NCBI RefSeq assembly: GCF_010500245.1
Contig: NZ_JAAGOX010000043.1
Span: 124,001-188,000, forward strand
Direction of reading: 5' to 3'
DNA length: 64,000 bases
Source: Ruegeria sp. PrR005
GTDB lineage: Bacteria > Pseudomonadota > Alphaproteobacteria > Rhodobacterales > Rhodobacteraceae
Made by a program: the position numbers and the translations under genes. The notes below the pieces were generated by a model. The model was not told the DNA's origin. It saw only the letters and a program-made list of their open reading frames with translations, and searched no databases. Below are positions 26,821 to 35,746 of the stretch, piece after piece. Position 1 is the stretch's first letter. Each line of letters begins with the position of its first letter.

Positions 26821-27047
26821 AACTCTCAGTTTTTGGACATCAAATCGAGGCTCAATGAAAAAACGTTAGCGCACGCTTCATGGACTTCCATATGGAACGA
26901 GAAGAATTTTCCGTCTCCTTTCGGCAGGCCAACCAAACTGGACGGAGCATCCTTTGTCCGACGTGTCCGGCTTCCGACAATGCCTGCTTTTTGAGCGGAA
27001 TGGAAAAACATCTTGCAGGGATCACGCTTGCGACTAGGGTCTGAACC

Positions 27048-27731
27048 ATGATGCTGCGTGCGCTTTTCCTGATCCTTCTGGTTGCGGCCTGCGGCCGCCC
27101 GCTGACCGATTCCGAGCGCAATTTTGCGTCCCGCCTGCATGGGACAGCACTGGATCTGGACCGGGTCCGCCTGGTCGAGGGCGCACCGGTGGGCGCGGTC
27201 ACCTTCCATCGCAAACCACGTCCCCGTGTGACCTGCCGTGAACGTATCCTGCCGCCAACAAAAGAAGAGATCGTGACCGCCAAACCGGCGGCCGTGACCC
27301 TGTTCCAGAAGGTGTTTTTCACCAAGGACTGGTATCTGGAAGACTACCTCCCGAACTATCCCGAACGCATGCACCTCGTTGCCGCGATGCTGCTGGCCCA
27401 CGAACTGACCCATGTCTGGCAATGGCAGAACCGGCATGTGACGGGGTACCACCCGCTGCGGGCTGCCGCCGAACACGGCGCCAGTGACGATCCTTACCTG
27501 TTCGAGCTAGAGACCTCGCCCGATTTTCTGGACTACGGGTACGAACAGCAAGGCGCAATCGTCGAAGAATACGTCTGCTGTCGTGCACTGGCGCCCGAGG
27601 CGGCCCGCACCAAGCGGCTGCATGGCATGCTGTCCGCAGCCTTTCCGGTATCCGACCTGCCGCGGTCGTCCCGTGAAAGCGATGTCTTGTTGCCCTGGAA
27701 GGGGGCGGAGCTCAAAGGAATCTGCGACTGA
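27048..27731 (+). CDS. lipoprotein with HExxH metalloprotease-like site
   Basis: A 227-residue protein with a lipoprotein signal (LLVAAC, Cys15). A zinc-binding helix is visible as LLAHELTHVWQWQ with His118, Glu119 and His122; the glutamate in QQGAIVEEYVCC about 60 residues later may be the third ligand, as in gluzincins. The arrangement resembles DUF4157-type putative peptidases (HELTHV with Q after it). It would be anchored in a membrane facing the periplasm. The convergent neighbour is a cluster of three c-type cytochromes; any functional link is unproven. Confidence 0.75.
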   Translation: MMLRALFLILLVAACGRPLTDSERNFASRLHGTALDLDRVRLVEGAPVGAVTFHRKPRPRVTCRERILPPTKEEIVTAKPAAVTLFQKVFFTKDWYLEDYLPNYPERMHLVAAMLLAHELTHVWQWQNRHVTGYHPLRAAAEHGASDDPYLFELETSPDFLDYGYEQQGAIVEEYVCCRALAPEAARTKRLHGMLSAAFPVSDLPRSSRESDVLLPWKGAELKGICD

Positions 27732-27795
27732 GCCTTGAGCCGTGTCCGCCATGCAGAGGTCATCGGGGTTCCCGCGCCACCCCCGGCGGATGTTG

Positions 27796-28203
27796 TTACC
27801 CTGCGTCTGCGACCTGAATGCTTTCCAGATAAGCCAGCAGCGCCGCCAGCGGTCTGGGTGTCGGGGTCGGCACCCCGTCGATATCGACGGGCACCAGTTC
27901 GCCTTCGAGCAGGGACCCGAATTCTGGCATCACGGTCGCAGAAACCTTGCCATGCCCGTAGCCGTCGATCTTGGACAGGATCTCGGCACGCGGAAACTCG
28001 CCATCCCGCCGCGCCGCGATTCCGGTCAGATCAGGAGCACTCTGCCCGCCAGAGAGCGTCGCGCCCTGCCCCCGGTAGTCGTGGCAGGCCACGCAATTGG
28101 CGGCAAAAATTGCCTCTCCCTCTGCCGGGCCGGGCATCGTATCCTGAACCGAACAGGCCGCCACCGCCGCAGTCAGCATCAGTACTCCGACAACTCTGCG
28201 CAT
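27796..28203 (-). CDS. c-type cytochrome lipoprotein (third of three)
   Basis: A 135-residue class I cytochrome c with a lipoprotein signal (AVAAC). The haem site is CVACH; the axial methionine is probably in ATVMPEFG. The start at 28203 (MRRVVGVL) was chosen over an upstream frame extension because it begins the signal peptide. It is the last of three similar mono-haem genes read leftwards, 13 bp after the previous stop. It would carry electrons in the periplasm, attached to a membrane. Confidence 0.88.
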   Translation of the reverse strand: MRRVVGVLMLTAAVAACSVQDTMPGPAEGEAIFAANCVACHDYRGQGATLSGGQSAPDLTGIAARRDGEFPRAEILSKIDGYGHGKVSATVMPEFGSLLEGELVPVDIDGVPTPTPRPLAALLAYLESIQVADAG

Positions 28204-28216
28204 CCGTTTCCCCTCT

Positions 28217-28612
28217 TCAGCGGTCTTGTAGTGTTTGGATATACGCCAGCAGATCGACAATCGGCTGGCTGGTCAACATCGGCTGTCCGGTTTCGGTCTT
28301 TACCGCGATATCGCGGCCTTCGAAATAGGGGCCATAGACCGGCATCGGGCTGCCGTGGCTGACCAGCGGATCGCGTCCGTCGATACGGCGCACCACACGC
28401 GCGACGGGAAACGCGCCATCACCCTGAAGGGCGGTGAGGTCGGCGGGTTGTATCACAAGAACCCCGGCCATCGGCCCCTGCCCGGTCGCTTCGATCCCGT
28501 GACAGGTTGCACAGTGATGCAGATAGAGCTGTTCGCCTTCTGCCGCATCCTGCGCCAGACCCGCTGTCCCCGATACCATCACGGCCAAGGCCGCCATCAA
28601 AGCTTGTTTCAT
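28217..28612 (-). CDS. c-type cytochrome, periplasmic (second of three)
   Basis: A 131-residue mono-haem cytochrome with a Sec signal (MKQALMAALAVMVSGTAGLAQ) and no lipobox, unlike its two neighbours. The haem site is CATCHG; the axial methionine is likely in GSPMPVYG. It is 26 bp after the first cytochrome gene. The three share the layout haem motif, GQGPM or GDGPQ, PADL or PANL, then M-P, so they arose by duplication. Confidence 0.88.
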   Translation of the reverse strand: MKQALMAALAVMVSGTAGLAQDAAEGEQLYLHHCATCHGIEATGQGPMAGVLVIQPADLTALQGDGAFPVARVVRRIDGRDPLVSHGSPMPVYGPYFEGRDIAVKTETGQPMLTSQPIVDLLAYIQTLQDR

Positions 28613-28638
28613 TTGGTCAGATCACTCCCTTTTCGAGA

Positions 28639-29025
28639 TCACAGGTCCTGTATCGTTTCAAGGTATTGCGCCAGATCAAGCAAGGGAACCGGTGTTTCGA
28701 TCCTCTCGCCATCCGGCGCCTCCCACAAGACGGTCGGCCCCGCCAGTTCCCCGGCGAAATCGGGCATGGTTTCCGTATGCGTCTTGCCCGGATACCCAAA
28801 AATCGCCGCCATCACCCGCTTTGCCGGAAAGACTCCTTCGTTGGCGGCTGCCAACCCGCGCAGGTTTGCCGGAGGAACCGGCAGTCCGGCGCTTTGTGGC
28901 CCATCTCCCGATCCGGTCACTCCGTGACAGGAGGTGCAGTTTCGCGCAAACAGGCGTGCGCCACGATCATCGGGCGTGGGCGCGCAGGCCGCAAGCAAGA
29001 CTGTCATCAGAACAGCAATCCGCAT
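28639..29025 (-). CDS. c-type cytochrome lipoprotein (first of three)
   Basis: A 128-residue protein with lipobox LLAAC near residue 14, haem site CTSCHG and likely axial methionine in ETMPDFAG. The ATG at 29025 begins the signal peptide. As the first of the row it probably carries the promoter for all three. The electron donor and acceptor are not visible; no oxidase or dehydrogenase gene adjoins. Confidence 0.88.
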   Translation of the reverse strand: MRIAVLMTVLLAACAPTPDDRGARLFARNCTSCHGVTGSGDGPQSAGLPVPPANLRGLAAANEGVFPAKRVMAAIFGYPGKTHTETMPDFAGELAGPTVLWEAPDGERIETPVPLLDLAQYLETIQDL

Positions 29026-29124
29026 CGCAATACCGTTTCCGCCCGCACCCATGTTCAGCCTTGTGCATCCCTGCTGCCAAGGCAATGATCCAGATCAACA
29101 CCTGTCTCAGACGCGGAACGAACC

Positions 29125-29562
29125 ATGCCCCACTATGCTGCCCTCATGCTGATCGCCGGGATCGGCATCCCGGTTCTGGCCGCGCTGAATGCCGCGCTGG
29201 GAAAGATCATCGGGTCTCCGACCACGGCCGGGGTCGTGCTGTTTGCGGTGGCCTTTGCCGCATCGGCGGCGCTGATGCTGCTGGTTCCCGGGCCGCAGGC
29301 GCTGACCAAACTGGGCGGCGCGCCGCGTCACCTGTTTCTGGCGGGGCTTCTGGTGGCCTTTTACGTGTTGTCGATCACCCATGTCGCCCCACATTTCGGA
29401 GTGGGAAACGCGGTGTTCTTTGTCTTACTCGGACAGCTGATCTCGGCCGCCGCCATCGACCATTTTGGCTTGTTCGGCGCTCAAGTCAGCCCGCTGGGCC
29501 TGACCCGCGCGGGTGGCATCGCCCTGATGGCGGCCGGGGTCTGGCTTACCCAGCAGGCGTAA
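29125..29562 (+). CDS. small DMT-superfamily membrane protein (DUF606/YdcZ type)
   Basis: A 145-residue protein with about five hydrophobic helices: [65 protein letters not shown] and [14 protein letters not shown]. The pattern with P-V-LAALN in helix 1 and FFVLLGQL fits the DUF606 branch of the drug/metabolite transporter group. Transport substrate is unknown. Its 3' end overlaps lolD by 17 bp in convergent orientation. Confidence 0.8.
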   Translation: MPHYAALMLIAGIGIPVLAALNAALGKIIGSPTTAGVVLFAVAFAASAALMLLVPGPQALTKLGGAPRHLFLAGLLVAFYVLSITHVAPHFGVGNAVFFVLLGQLISAAAIDHFGLFGAQVSPLGLTRAGGIALMAAGVWLTQQA

Positions 29563-30232
29563 GCCGTCCATCGTCCAGCCGCAGTACCCGGTCCATCCGG
29601 GCCGCGAGATCCATGTTGTGCGTCGCGATCAGCGCCGACAGACCGGTGCCCCGCACCAATTCGAGCAGTGCATCGAACACCTGCTCCGAGGTCGCAGGAT
29701 CCAGATTGCCGGTGGGTTCGTCCGCCAGCAAGAGGCGCGGTGCATTAGCCAGCGCCCGGCAGAAGGCCACGCGCTGTTGCTCGCCGCCAGACAGGGCGGC
29801 CGGGCGGTGCGTGGCCCGTTCGGCCACGCCGACGCGGGTCAGCAGATCGGTCGCGCGGGCCTGCGCGGCGCGTTCCGAGACCCCGTTGGCGAGTTGCGGC
29901 AGGGTCACATTCTCCAGTGCCGTAAACTCAGGCAGCAGGTGGTGGAACTGATAGACGAAGCCCACGTCCTGCCGCCGCACGATGGTGCGCGCCCTGTCGC
30001 CGCGGCCGGACATGTCCTGTCCCGCAATTTCGACCTGCCCCGCGTCAGGCACATCCAGCAGGCCCGCGATATGCAGAAGGGTTGATTTACCCGCGCCAGA
30101 GGGGGCCACCAGGGCCACCATTTCGCCCGCGTGCAACTCCAGATCGGCACCGCGCAGCACCCGGACCTCGCCGGGCGTGCCGGGCAGATAGGTCTTCTCG
30201 ATACCGCTCAGGCGCAGGGTCACGTCACTCAT
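29546..30232 (-). CDS. lolD: lipoprotein-releasing ABC transporter, ATPase LolD
   Basis: A 228-residue MacB/LolD-type ATPase. Walker A is [11 protein letters not shown], the signature is [16 protein letters not shown], and Walker B is [12 protein letters not shown], followed by the H-loop IATHNMDLA. With LolC/E it extracts lipoproteins from the inner membrane for transfer to LolA. Its start overlaps the upstream permease gene by 8 nt, confirming the pair. Confidence 0.95.
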   Translation of the reverse strand: MSDVTLRLSGIEKTYLPGTPGEVRVLRGADLELHAGEMVALVAPSGAGKSTLLHIAGLLDVPDAGQVEIAGQDMSGRGDRARTIVRRQDVGFVYQFHHLLPEFTALENVTLPQLANGVSERAAQARATDLLTRVGVAERATHRPAALSGGEQQRVAFCRALANAPRLLLADEPTGNLDPATSEQVFDALLELVRGTGLSALIATHNMDLAARMDRVLRLDDGRLTPAG

Positions 30233-31511
30233 AGCGCAGCGCCTCCACCGGGTTCAGCCGGGCCGCGCGACGGGCCGGGAAATAGGTCACGACAAAGGAA
30301 AGCCCCAGCGACAGGCCCGCCGCCTTGAGCACGTCGGCAAGCCGCAATTCGGCGGGCAAGGCATAGATCCCGCGAATGGCCGGGTCCCAGACGCCGCCGC
30401 CCATAACATAGTTTACAAAGGAAAAAATCGGGTCGATATAAATCGCGAAGAGGCAGCCCAGCGCCACGCCCAAAGCGGTGCCGATGATGCCGGTGAAGGC
30501 GCCGCAGATGAAAAACACCCGCAGGACCGAACCCTCGCTCAGTCCGATGGTGCGCAGGATGCCGATGTCGCGGCCCTTGTTCTTGACCAGCATGATCAGG
30601 CCCGAGACGATGTTCATGGTGGCGATCAGCACGAGGATCGAGAGGATGATGAACATCACGTTGTCCTCGACCTCGAGCGCGCGCAGGAAACCGCCCGAGG
30701 CATCCTGCCAGGTCCAGACCTGCGCGCCTTCGCCTGCGGCGGTCAGGATCGGGATCAGCACCCGGTCAAGCGCCTCGGGCTCGGTCACCATGACCTCGAT
30801 CTCATCGGCCACGCCCTCGCGGTTGAAGTAGCTCTGCGCCTCGGCAAAGGGCATATAAACCCGTGTTCTATCAATATCATAGCGCCCGGCGGAGAAGACA
30901 TAGACCACCTCGTAGGCATTCACCCGGGGCGAGGTTCCCATCGGTGTCCGGGCGCCGTTGGGCGAAATGAGCTTGATGCGGTCGCCTACGGTGATGCCGA
31001 GTTCGCGGGCGATGCCGGAGCCGATTGCGATGCCTTGATCGAAGCGGGAGAGGTCGCCGTAGGAGCGGTCGTTGCCGACAATGCCGGGCAGGCCGGCGAG
31101 GTCGGCGGCGGCGATGCCGAAGACCTCGACGCCTGCATTGCGGGACTGGGCCGAGGCCATCACCTGGCCCTTGACCAGCGGTGCGGCACGGGTCACGCCG
31201 GGCACCTGAGCTACCCGCGCGGCCATTTCCGAATAGTCGGCAATGGTCCGGTCGACCTGGCCATTTTCCCGGATTACCCCGCCATTATAAACGGTTACAT
31301 GGGCATTTGCCCCCAGGATGGTGCCCACGAAATCGGAGCGAAAGCCCGAACGCACCGCCAGTGTCGCGATCAGCGCGAACACCGCCAGTGTGATACCGAT
31401 CAGGCTGATCCAGGTCATCACGCTGACGCCGCCCTCGGCCCGGCGGGCACGGAGGTAGCGCCAGGCGATCTTCCACTCGAAAGGGGCAAAGGGTGCCGGT
31501 TGTCTGGCCAT
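30225..31511 (-). CDS. lolC: lipoprotein-releasing ABC transporter permease LolC/LolE
   Basis: A 428-residue protein in the LolC/E family with four membrane segments: one near residue 25-50 ([27 protein letters not shown]), a large periplasmic domain, then three near the C-terminus ([18 protein letters not shown] and two more). Many alphaproteobacteria have one such gene in place of separate lolC and lolE. The start at 31511 has AGGAGCC before it; the frame stays open to 31616 but with no signal-like residues. The C-terminus ([12 protein letters not shown]) is typical of the family. Confidence 0.93.
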   Translation of the reverse strand: MARQPAPFAPFEWKIAWRYLRARRAEGGVSVMTWISLIGITLAVFALIATLAVRSGFRSDFVGTILGANAHVTVYNGGVIRENGQVDRTIADYSEMAARVAQVPGVTRAAPLVKGQVMASAQSRNAGVEVFGIAAADLAGLPGIVGNDRSYGDLSRFDQGIAIGSGIARELGITVGDRIKLISPNGARTPMGTSPRVNAYEVVYVFSAGRYDIDRTRVYMPFAEAQSYFNREGVADEIEVMVTEPEALDRVLIPILTAAGEGAQVWTWQDASGGFLRALEVEDNVMFIILSILVLIATMNIVSGLIMLVKNKGRDIGILRTIGLSEGSVLRVFFICGAFTGIIGTALGVALGCLFAIYIDPIFSFVNYVMGGGVWDPAIRGIYALPAELRLADVLKAAGLSLGLSFVVTYFPARRAARLNPVEALRYE

Positions 31512-31631
31512 GTCTGGCTCCTGCTCGTTTGCGGGCGATGTACGGCGTTTTGACCGTTTTGTACATGGTCTGAACCCGCAATGTGCCGTTTTGTACGTCG
31601 CGAATGCAGGGTTCACAAAGCCCCACGGCGG

Positions 31632-32027
31632 TCATCCGCGCAACGTGCGCCTGCGGCGGAGAGCGGGCGCGCGCGGCCGGTCCAGCCCCAACGGGCAGGC
31701 ATCGGCAAGGCGGGCGGCCAGCAGCGCGCGCAGATCGGTGAGGGCCGAGATGCGCCCGTCGATCTCGGCCAGTTTGGCGGTCAGTACCTCGGCCACCTGG
31801 TCGCTGCTCAATCCACCGGAAAGTCCGCGCAACAGCCCGCCGATTTCCGCCAGCGAAAACCCCAGCCCCTGTGCCTGGCGGATCAGCCGGACCAGCGCCT
31901 CGGCCTCGTCAGAGAAATCGCGATAGCCGTTGGGCCAGCGGTCGGCCTGGATCAGCCCTTGCCGCTCGTAAAGCCGCAAGGCGTCACAGCTGACGCCGGT
32001 GCGTTCCGCCAATTCTCCGATCCGCAT
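31632..32027 (-). CDS. MerR-family transcriptional regulator
   Basis: A 131-residue MerR-type activator. The winged helix comes first (MRIGELAERTGVSCDALRLYERQGLI, then RDFSDEAEALVRLIRQAQGLGFSLAEI), followed by a dimer helix and a basic tail. A cysteine in DACPLGLD could be a sensor ligand, but the metal-binding loops of CueR or MerR are not complete. It diverges from a small membrane protein gene, and the classic operator lies between them, so it probably controls that gene. Confidence 0.88.
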   Translation of the reverse strand: MRIGELAERTGVSCDALRLYERQGLIQADRWPNGYRDFSDEAEALVRLIRQAQGLGFSLAEIGGLLRGLSGGLSSDQVAEVLTAKLAEIDGRISALTDLRALLAARLADACPLGLDRPRAPALRRRRTLRG

Positions 32028-32036
32028 GAAACCCTC

Positions 32037-32066
32037 TTGACCTTGGATCTAGGTCCAAGGTTTAGA
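32037..32066 (+). promoter_or_regulatory. MerR-type promoter/operator
   Basis: An exact 8-bp inverted repeat ACCTTGGA (32040-32047) and TCCAAGGT (32054-32061) with a 6-bp centre. It overlaps a -35 box TTGACC (32037-32042) and a TTTAGA -10-like box from 32061. The 18-19 bp spacing is the stretched spacing of MerR-activated promoters. It points to the membrane-protein gene. Confidence 0.78.
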
Positions 32067-32106
32067 GACCGGCGCATTCAACGTCCATATGCAAAGGATC
32101 TGACGA

Positions 32107-32511
32107 ATGCTGACCCCTTCCCGTTTCCACCACATCTATCGCCTGTCGGCCTGGTATGACCTGGCCGTCAGCTGGCCCTATGCAACGCCGCTGACCCTGT
32201 CGCTGTTCTGGAACCTGCTGAGCGTCGCGCATGACCAACTGGGGCTGGCCGCTCTGCCCGCCCTGTCCGTCTACGCGGTGCTGTTTGGAAACTTCTTTGG
32301 CAGCGTGGTGGTGGTCTGGTCGCTGGTGCGGCTGGTCCATGACGACCCGCGATTTGCGCGGTACGATGCAGCCGGGCGCTGGCTGTTTTCGGCCTGGATG
32401 CTGAACGCGCTCTGGGCGGGGGCAAGCCCGCTGTTGTGGCTGTTTCTCGTCATCGAAGTGAGTTTTGCGATCCTGCAATCGCTGCCGCTGCGGCGCGAAT
32501 TACCGGCGTAA
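32107..32511 (+). CDS. small membrane protein under MerR control, unknown function
   Basis: A 134-residue protein with about four hydrophobic segments (LAVSWPYATPLTLSLFWNLL, ALPALSVYAVLFGNFFGSVVVVWSLVR, LFSAWMLNALWAGASPLLWLFLVI and onwards). I recognise no family. The divergent MerR gene and the operator 40-70 bp upstream suggest stress-induced expression. It is read from an ATG at 32107; no strong ribosome site is visible. Confidence 0.75.
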   Translation: MLTPSRFHHIYRLSAWYDLAVSWPYATPLTLSLFWNLLSVAHDQLGLAALPALSVYAVLFGNFFGSVVVVWSLVRLVHDDPRFARYDAAGRWLFSAWMLNALWAGASPLLWLFLVIEVSFAILQSLPLRRELPA

Positions 32512-32694
32512 GCCATGGTTCGGGGTTCGGCGGCCGTTTCCGGGTTGGAAACATTGTGGCCAACAAGTCGCAATTTGCCACCGAAATACCCCGGATTTTA
32601 ACCAAAATTAACACGCCGGACAGGCAGGTTTTGAATCAGCAATCCAACACTGCCAGCATTGCAAGACTTGGGGGGCATCGCGAGAGAGGTGCTC

Positions 32695-33048
32695 ATGAAC
32701 GCGATAAAGACCATGCCAGTGGCGGCGCCGAACGGGTCCGCAATGATCGACTGCGAAACCGCGGCGCTGATCCGGGCGGTGATGTTGCCGCTGTTCGAGG
32801 CCGCGCAATCCTGGCCTGAACTGATCGACGCCATGCAGAAACGCGGCTATGGCCTGGCGTTTCGTGGAGGTGCGTTTTGCATCACTGAATCGGAAACCGG
32901 TGCCCGTCTGTGCGGGTTGCGATTTCTGGGCCTGACCATGGAACACCTGATCGACCGGTTGGGCCGGCCTTGTGTCAAGGCCGCCCCGGGCGGAACGGCG
33001 GACGGGTACCTGATGCGTAACCCGCCCGTCCGCGCCGCAATGCACTGA
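32695..33048 (+). CDS. hypothetical protein, relaxase-tail-like
   Basis: A 117-residue cytoplasmic protein from the ATG at 32695, which has GAGAGG upstream; the frame also opens at 32659. It has no signal or membrane segment. The segment SWPELIDAMQKRGYGLAFRGGAFCI resembles the small domain found at the end of some relaxases and in orphan proteins of this group, where a ligand-like fold is followed by LGLTMEHLIDRLGRP. The function is unknown and no mobilisation gene adjoins. It is convergent with proS, separated by a hairpin. Confidence 0.6.
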   Translation: MNAIKTMPVAAPNGSAMIDCETAALIRAVMLPLFEAAQSWPELIDAMQKRGYGLAFRGGAFCITESETGARLCGLRFLGLTMEHLIDRLGRPCVKAAPGGTADGYLMRNPPVRAAMH

Positions 33049-33054
33049 GGATCC

Positions 33055-33070
33055 GGGCCGCTGGCGGCCC
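33055..33070. terminator. hairpin between convergent genes
   Basis: GGGCCG (33055-33060) pairs with CGGCCC (33065-33070) around CTGG. It lies between the stop codons of the hypothetical gene and proS. No T-run follows directly. Confidence 0.5.
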
Positions 33071-33090
33071 GCCCCCTTCTCTTGAGCGTT

Positions 33091-34485
33091 TTACAGCCAG
33101 GTGTGGAAGGACCGGCCCGCCATCGGTTCCTCGCGCGCGAGATGCGGATGGTGCGGCGCATAGATCTCGGCCACCTTCTTCACCGCTTCTTCCGGGCTCA
33201 GCTCGACGCTTTCGCCGGTCTTGCGACTGGTCAGTTCCACCACCCCGTTTTTCAGCCCGCGCGGACCGACGGTGATGCGCCACGGCAGACCGATCAGGTC
33301 CATGGTGGCGAACTTACCCCCGGCCCGCTCGTTGGTGTCGTCATAGAGCGGTTCGAGCCCGATGGCGGTCAGCGCGGCATAAAGCTGATCACAGGCGGCG
33401 TCGGCCTCGGCATCGCCCTGTTTCAGGTTGACGATGCCGCAATGGAACGGCGTCACGCCCTCGGGCCAGATGATGCCCTTGTCGTCATGGCTCGCCTCGA
33501 TGATCGCACCGATCAGGCGGGACACACCGATGCCGTGGCTGCCCATGTGGACCGGAACCGGCTTGCCATCGGGGCCTTGTACGGTGGCGCCCATCGGGTC
33601 GGAATATTTGGTGCCGAAATAGAAGATCTGGCCAACCTCGATGCCGCGCGCGCTGCGGCGGCGTTCCTCGGGGATCTGGTTGAACACCGCCTCGTCATGG
33701 GTCTCATCCGTGCGGGCGTAGAGCGAGGTGAACTCCTCCATCACCGCGCGGCACTGCTCGACGCTGTCATAGTTGATCTCGCGTTCGCCCAGGCGGATAT
33801 CGGTCACCTTGCTGTCATAGAAGACCTCGGACTCGCCGGTCTCGGCCAGCACCAGGAATTCATGAGTGTCGTCGCCGCCGATCGGGCCGGAGTCGGCGCG
33901 CATCGGGATCGCCTGAAGGCCCATCCGCTCGTAGGTGCGGATATAGCTGACCAGGTGGCGGTTGTAGGAATGCAGCGCGTCCTCTTTGGTGAGGTCGAAG
34001 TTGTAGCCGTCCTTCATCAGGAACTCGCGGCCGCGCATGACGCCGAAGCGCGGGCGGATCTCGTCGCGGAATTTCCACTGGATGTGGTAAAGCGTCAGCG
34101 GCAGGTCCTTGTAGCTGCTGACATGGCCGCGGAAGATGTCGGTGATCAGCTCTTCGTTGGTGGGGCCAAAGAGCATGTCGCGCCCGTGGCGGTCGGTGAT
34201 GCGCAGCATTTCCTCGCCATAGTCATCGTAGCGGCCGCTTTCGCGCCAGAGATCGGCCGATTGCAGCGTGGGCATCAGCATCGGGATGTGACCGGCGCGG
34301 ATCTGTTCCTCGTGCACGATGTTTTCCAGCTTGCGCAGCACCTTGAAGCCAAGCGGCAGCCAGGAATAGATGCCGGCCTGGGCCTGTTTGATCATGCCGG
34401 CGCGCAGCATCAGGCGGTGGCTGACGATCTGGGCCTCGGAGGGGTTTTCCTTGAGAACGGGCAGAAAGTATCGCGACAGGCGCAT
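33091..34485 (-). CDS. proS: prolyl-tRNA synthetase
   Basis: A 464-residue class II synthetase of the short alphaproteobacterial type lacking the large editing insertion of E. coli ProS (572 residues). Motif 1 is near [24 protein letters not shown], motif 2 is [23 protein letters not shown], and motif 3 is [14 protein letters not shown]. The C-terminal anticodon-binding domain begins near 370. The start [15 protein letters not shown] at 34485 is the usual N-terminus; the frame extends to 34743 without family resemblance. It charges tRNA-Pro. Confidence 0.96.
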   Translation of the reverse strand: MRLSRYFLPVLKENPSEAQIVSHRLMLRAGMIKQAQAGIYSWLPLGFKVLRKLENIVHEEQIRAGHIPMLMPTLQSADLWRESGRYDDYGEEMLRITDRHGRDMLFGPTNEELITDIFRGHVSSYKDLPLTLYHIQWKFRDEIRPRFGVMRGREFLMKDGYNFDLTKEDALHSYNRHLVSYIRTYERMGLQAIPMRADSGPIGGDDTHEFLVLAETGESEVFYDSKVTDIRLGEREINYDSVEQCRAVMEEFTSLYARTDETHDEAVFNQIPEERRRSARGIEVGQIFYFGTKYSDPMGATVQGPDGKPVPVHMGSHGIGVSRLIGAIIEASHDDKGIIWPEGVTPFHCGIVNLKQGDAEADAACDQLYAALTAIGLEPLYDDTNERAGGKFATMDLIGLPWRITVGPRGLKNGVVELTSRKTGESVELSPEEAVKKVAEIYAPHHPHLAREEPMAGRSFHTWL

Positions 34486-34611
34486 CGGGCAGTGTCTTTC
34501 GTGAAGGAACGTTGCAGAGCGGTCTAAGACAAAGGTCCGCGACAGGCAATCGCCGTGCGGTACTTCGGGGCGCGGGTTTGGGTGTTTTTTGCACGGTTCG
34601 GGGCGGATAAG

Positions 34612-34738
34612 GCGCCGGTCCCTGGGGAAGGACCGGCGCTGTTGCCTCACCGGGGAAATGTCCCGGTTCTCAAGACCCGAAGGGGAAGGCACCCGGAGAC
34701 AGGCGGTAATGTCCTGCCGGGCACCCGTGGGTCCTGAG
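34612..34738. other. structured intergenic region, candidate non-coding RNA
   Basis: Three well-paired elements lie in a 315-bp gene-free gap. Element 1: GCGCCGGTCC (34612-34621) with GGACCGGCGC (34630-34639). Element 2: ACCGGG (34649-34654) with CCCGGT (34662-34667). Element 3: a base stem CTCA-GACCC (34669-34678) with GGGTC-TGAG (34729-34738), enclosing CCCGG (34692-34696) with CCGGG (34717-34721) and CAGG (34700-34703) with CCTG (34713-34716). No open frame explains them. The strand is unknown; I could not match a known RNA family by eye. Confidence 0.55.
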
Positions 34739-34799
34739 TTCACTCACGAAGCCGTGACAAGGTGCATGGGCGCATGGCCCCGGGCGAGTGCGGAAATCC

Positions 34800-35612
34800 T
34801 CATCGTGACAGGGCGGGGTCATGGTCGGGACCGGCGAACATCTGATTCAGCAGCGCCGCCTTGCCCACGGCCTGGGCGGTGGTTTCGACCCCCAACGTGT
34901 CGCGCGCCTTGCGCATGTGTTTCTCGATGGCGCTGAGCGACAGGCCGGTCAGAACCTGGATGTCCTGCATGGTCTTGCCGTCGGCCACCCAGTCCAGCAG
35001 CTCGCGCTGGCGTCGGCTGAGGCGGCCGCCCGGCACCGGCAGCGGCAGTTGCGAGATCTTGAGATGGGCCATGTTGCAGAGCGCCAGCACCGCGGCCGAA
35101 ACCTCGGGCCAGCGGGCGTCGAGCGCGGCCTGGCTTTCGCCCGCCCCGGCGGCGAGGCCCATGGCGCCCTTGCAGCGGCGGCCGCCCTCGGCGAAGCTGA
35201 CCGAGATGCCGGCACGGCGGCGGCTGGTCGCCATCTCGTCCATCGCCGCGCATTCATCGGGCGAGAGCCGACCGGCGGCGCGTTCGGCATGGACCCAGCC
35301 CCACGACACCGCACCCACGTTTTCCAGCACCCAGCGGTATTCGGCGGTTCTGCGGTAGAGGCCCGAGGTGTGATGCGCCCGCACCCGGTCCAGCGCGTGG
35401 GTGCTGAGAAACAGCACGTCCTGCGGATCGCCGATGCTGGTGCCCACCCGGCCCCGGGTGAGTCCATAGTTCACCCGCTCGAATCCGAACCGCCGCAGGC
35501 CCGCGACCAGCAGTTCCCAGACGGTGCCGATATCGGTTGCCATTGCGATCCTGTTGACCTGGTCCAGAACGTCTTGCGCCTGTTCTGCCTGCCGGTCTGC
35601 GCGGCTGCTCAT
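34800..35612 (-). CDS. LuxR-family regulator with autoinducer-binding-like domain
   Basis: A 270-residue regulator. The first about 180 residues have the layout of the autoinducer-binding domain (WELLVAGLRRFGFERVNYGL, and aromatic residues in RTAEYRWVLENVGAVSWGWVHAER). The last about 65 residues are a LuxR helix-turn-helix (LSRRQRELLDWVADGKTMQDI, LTGLSLSAIEKHMRKARDTLGV). No luxI synthase gene is near, so it is a solo or acts with a distant synthase. It diverges from the AI-2E family permease gene. The ligand is unknown. Confidence 0.85.
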   Translation of the reverse strand: MSSRADRQAEQAQDVLDQVNRIAMATDIGTVWELLVAGLRRFGFERVNYGLTRGRVGTSIGDPQDVLFLSTHALDRVRAHHTSGLYRRTAEYRWVLENVGAVSWGWVHAERAAGRLSPDECAAMDEMATSRRRAGISVSFAEGGRRCKGAMGLAAGAGESQAALDARWPEVSAAVLALCNMAHLKISQLPLPVPGGRLSRRQRELLDWVADGKTMQDIQVLTGLSLSAIEKHMRKARDTLGVETTAQAVGKAALLNQMFAGPDHDPALSR

Positions 35613-35746
35613 TCCCTCTCCTCAACCCGTTACCCGAAACGCCGCGATCCGGGCGGCCAGGGTCATGGTTCCCGAAGGAAGGAATGCTTGCAAGCCCCGC
35701 CCGCATCGGCGAAAACCGAAATCGGACCCATCGAACCGGAGGCGGC

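Noticed and set aside
33082-34527. 481-residue rightward frame antisense to proS
   Set aside because: The synthetase on the other strand has all three class II motifs; this frame has none and is rich in Ala, His and Gly like other antisense shadows.
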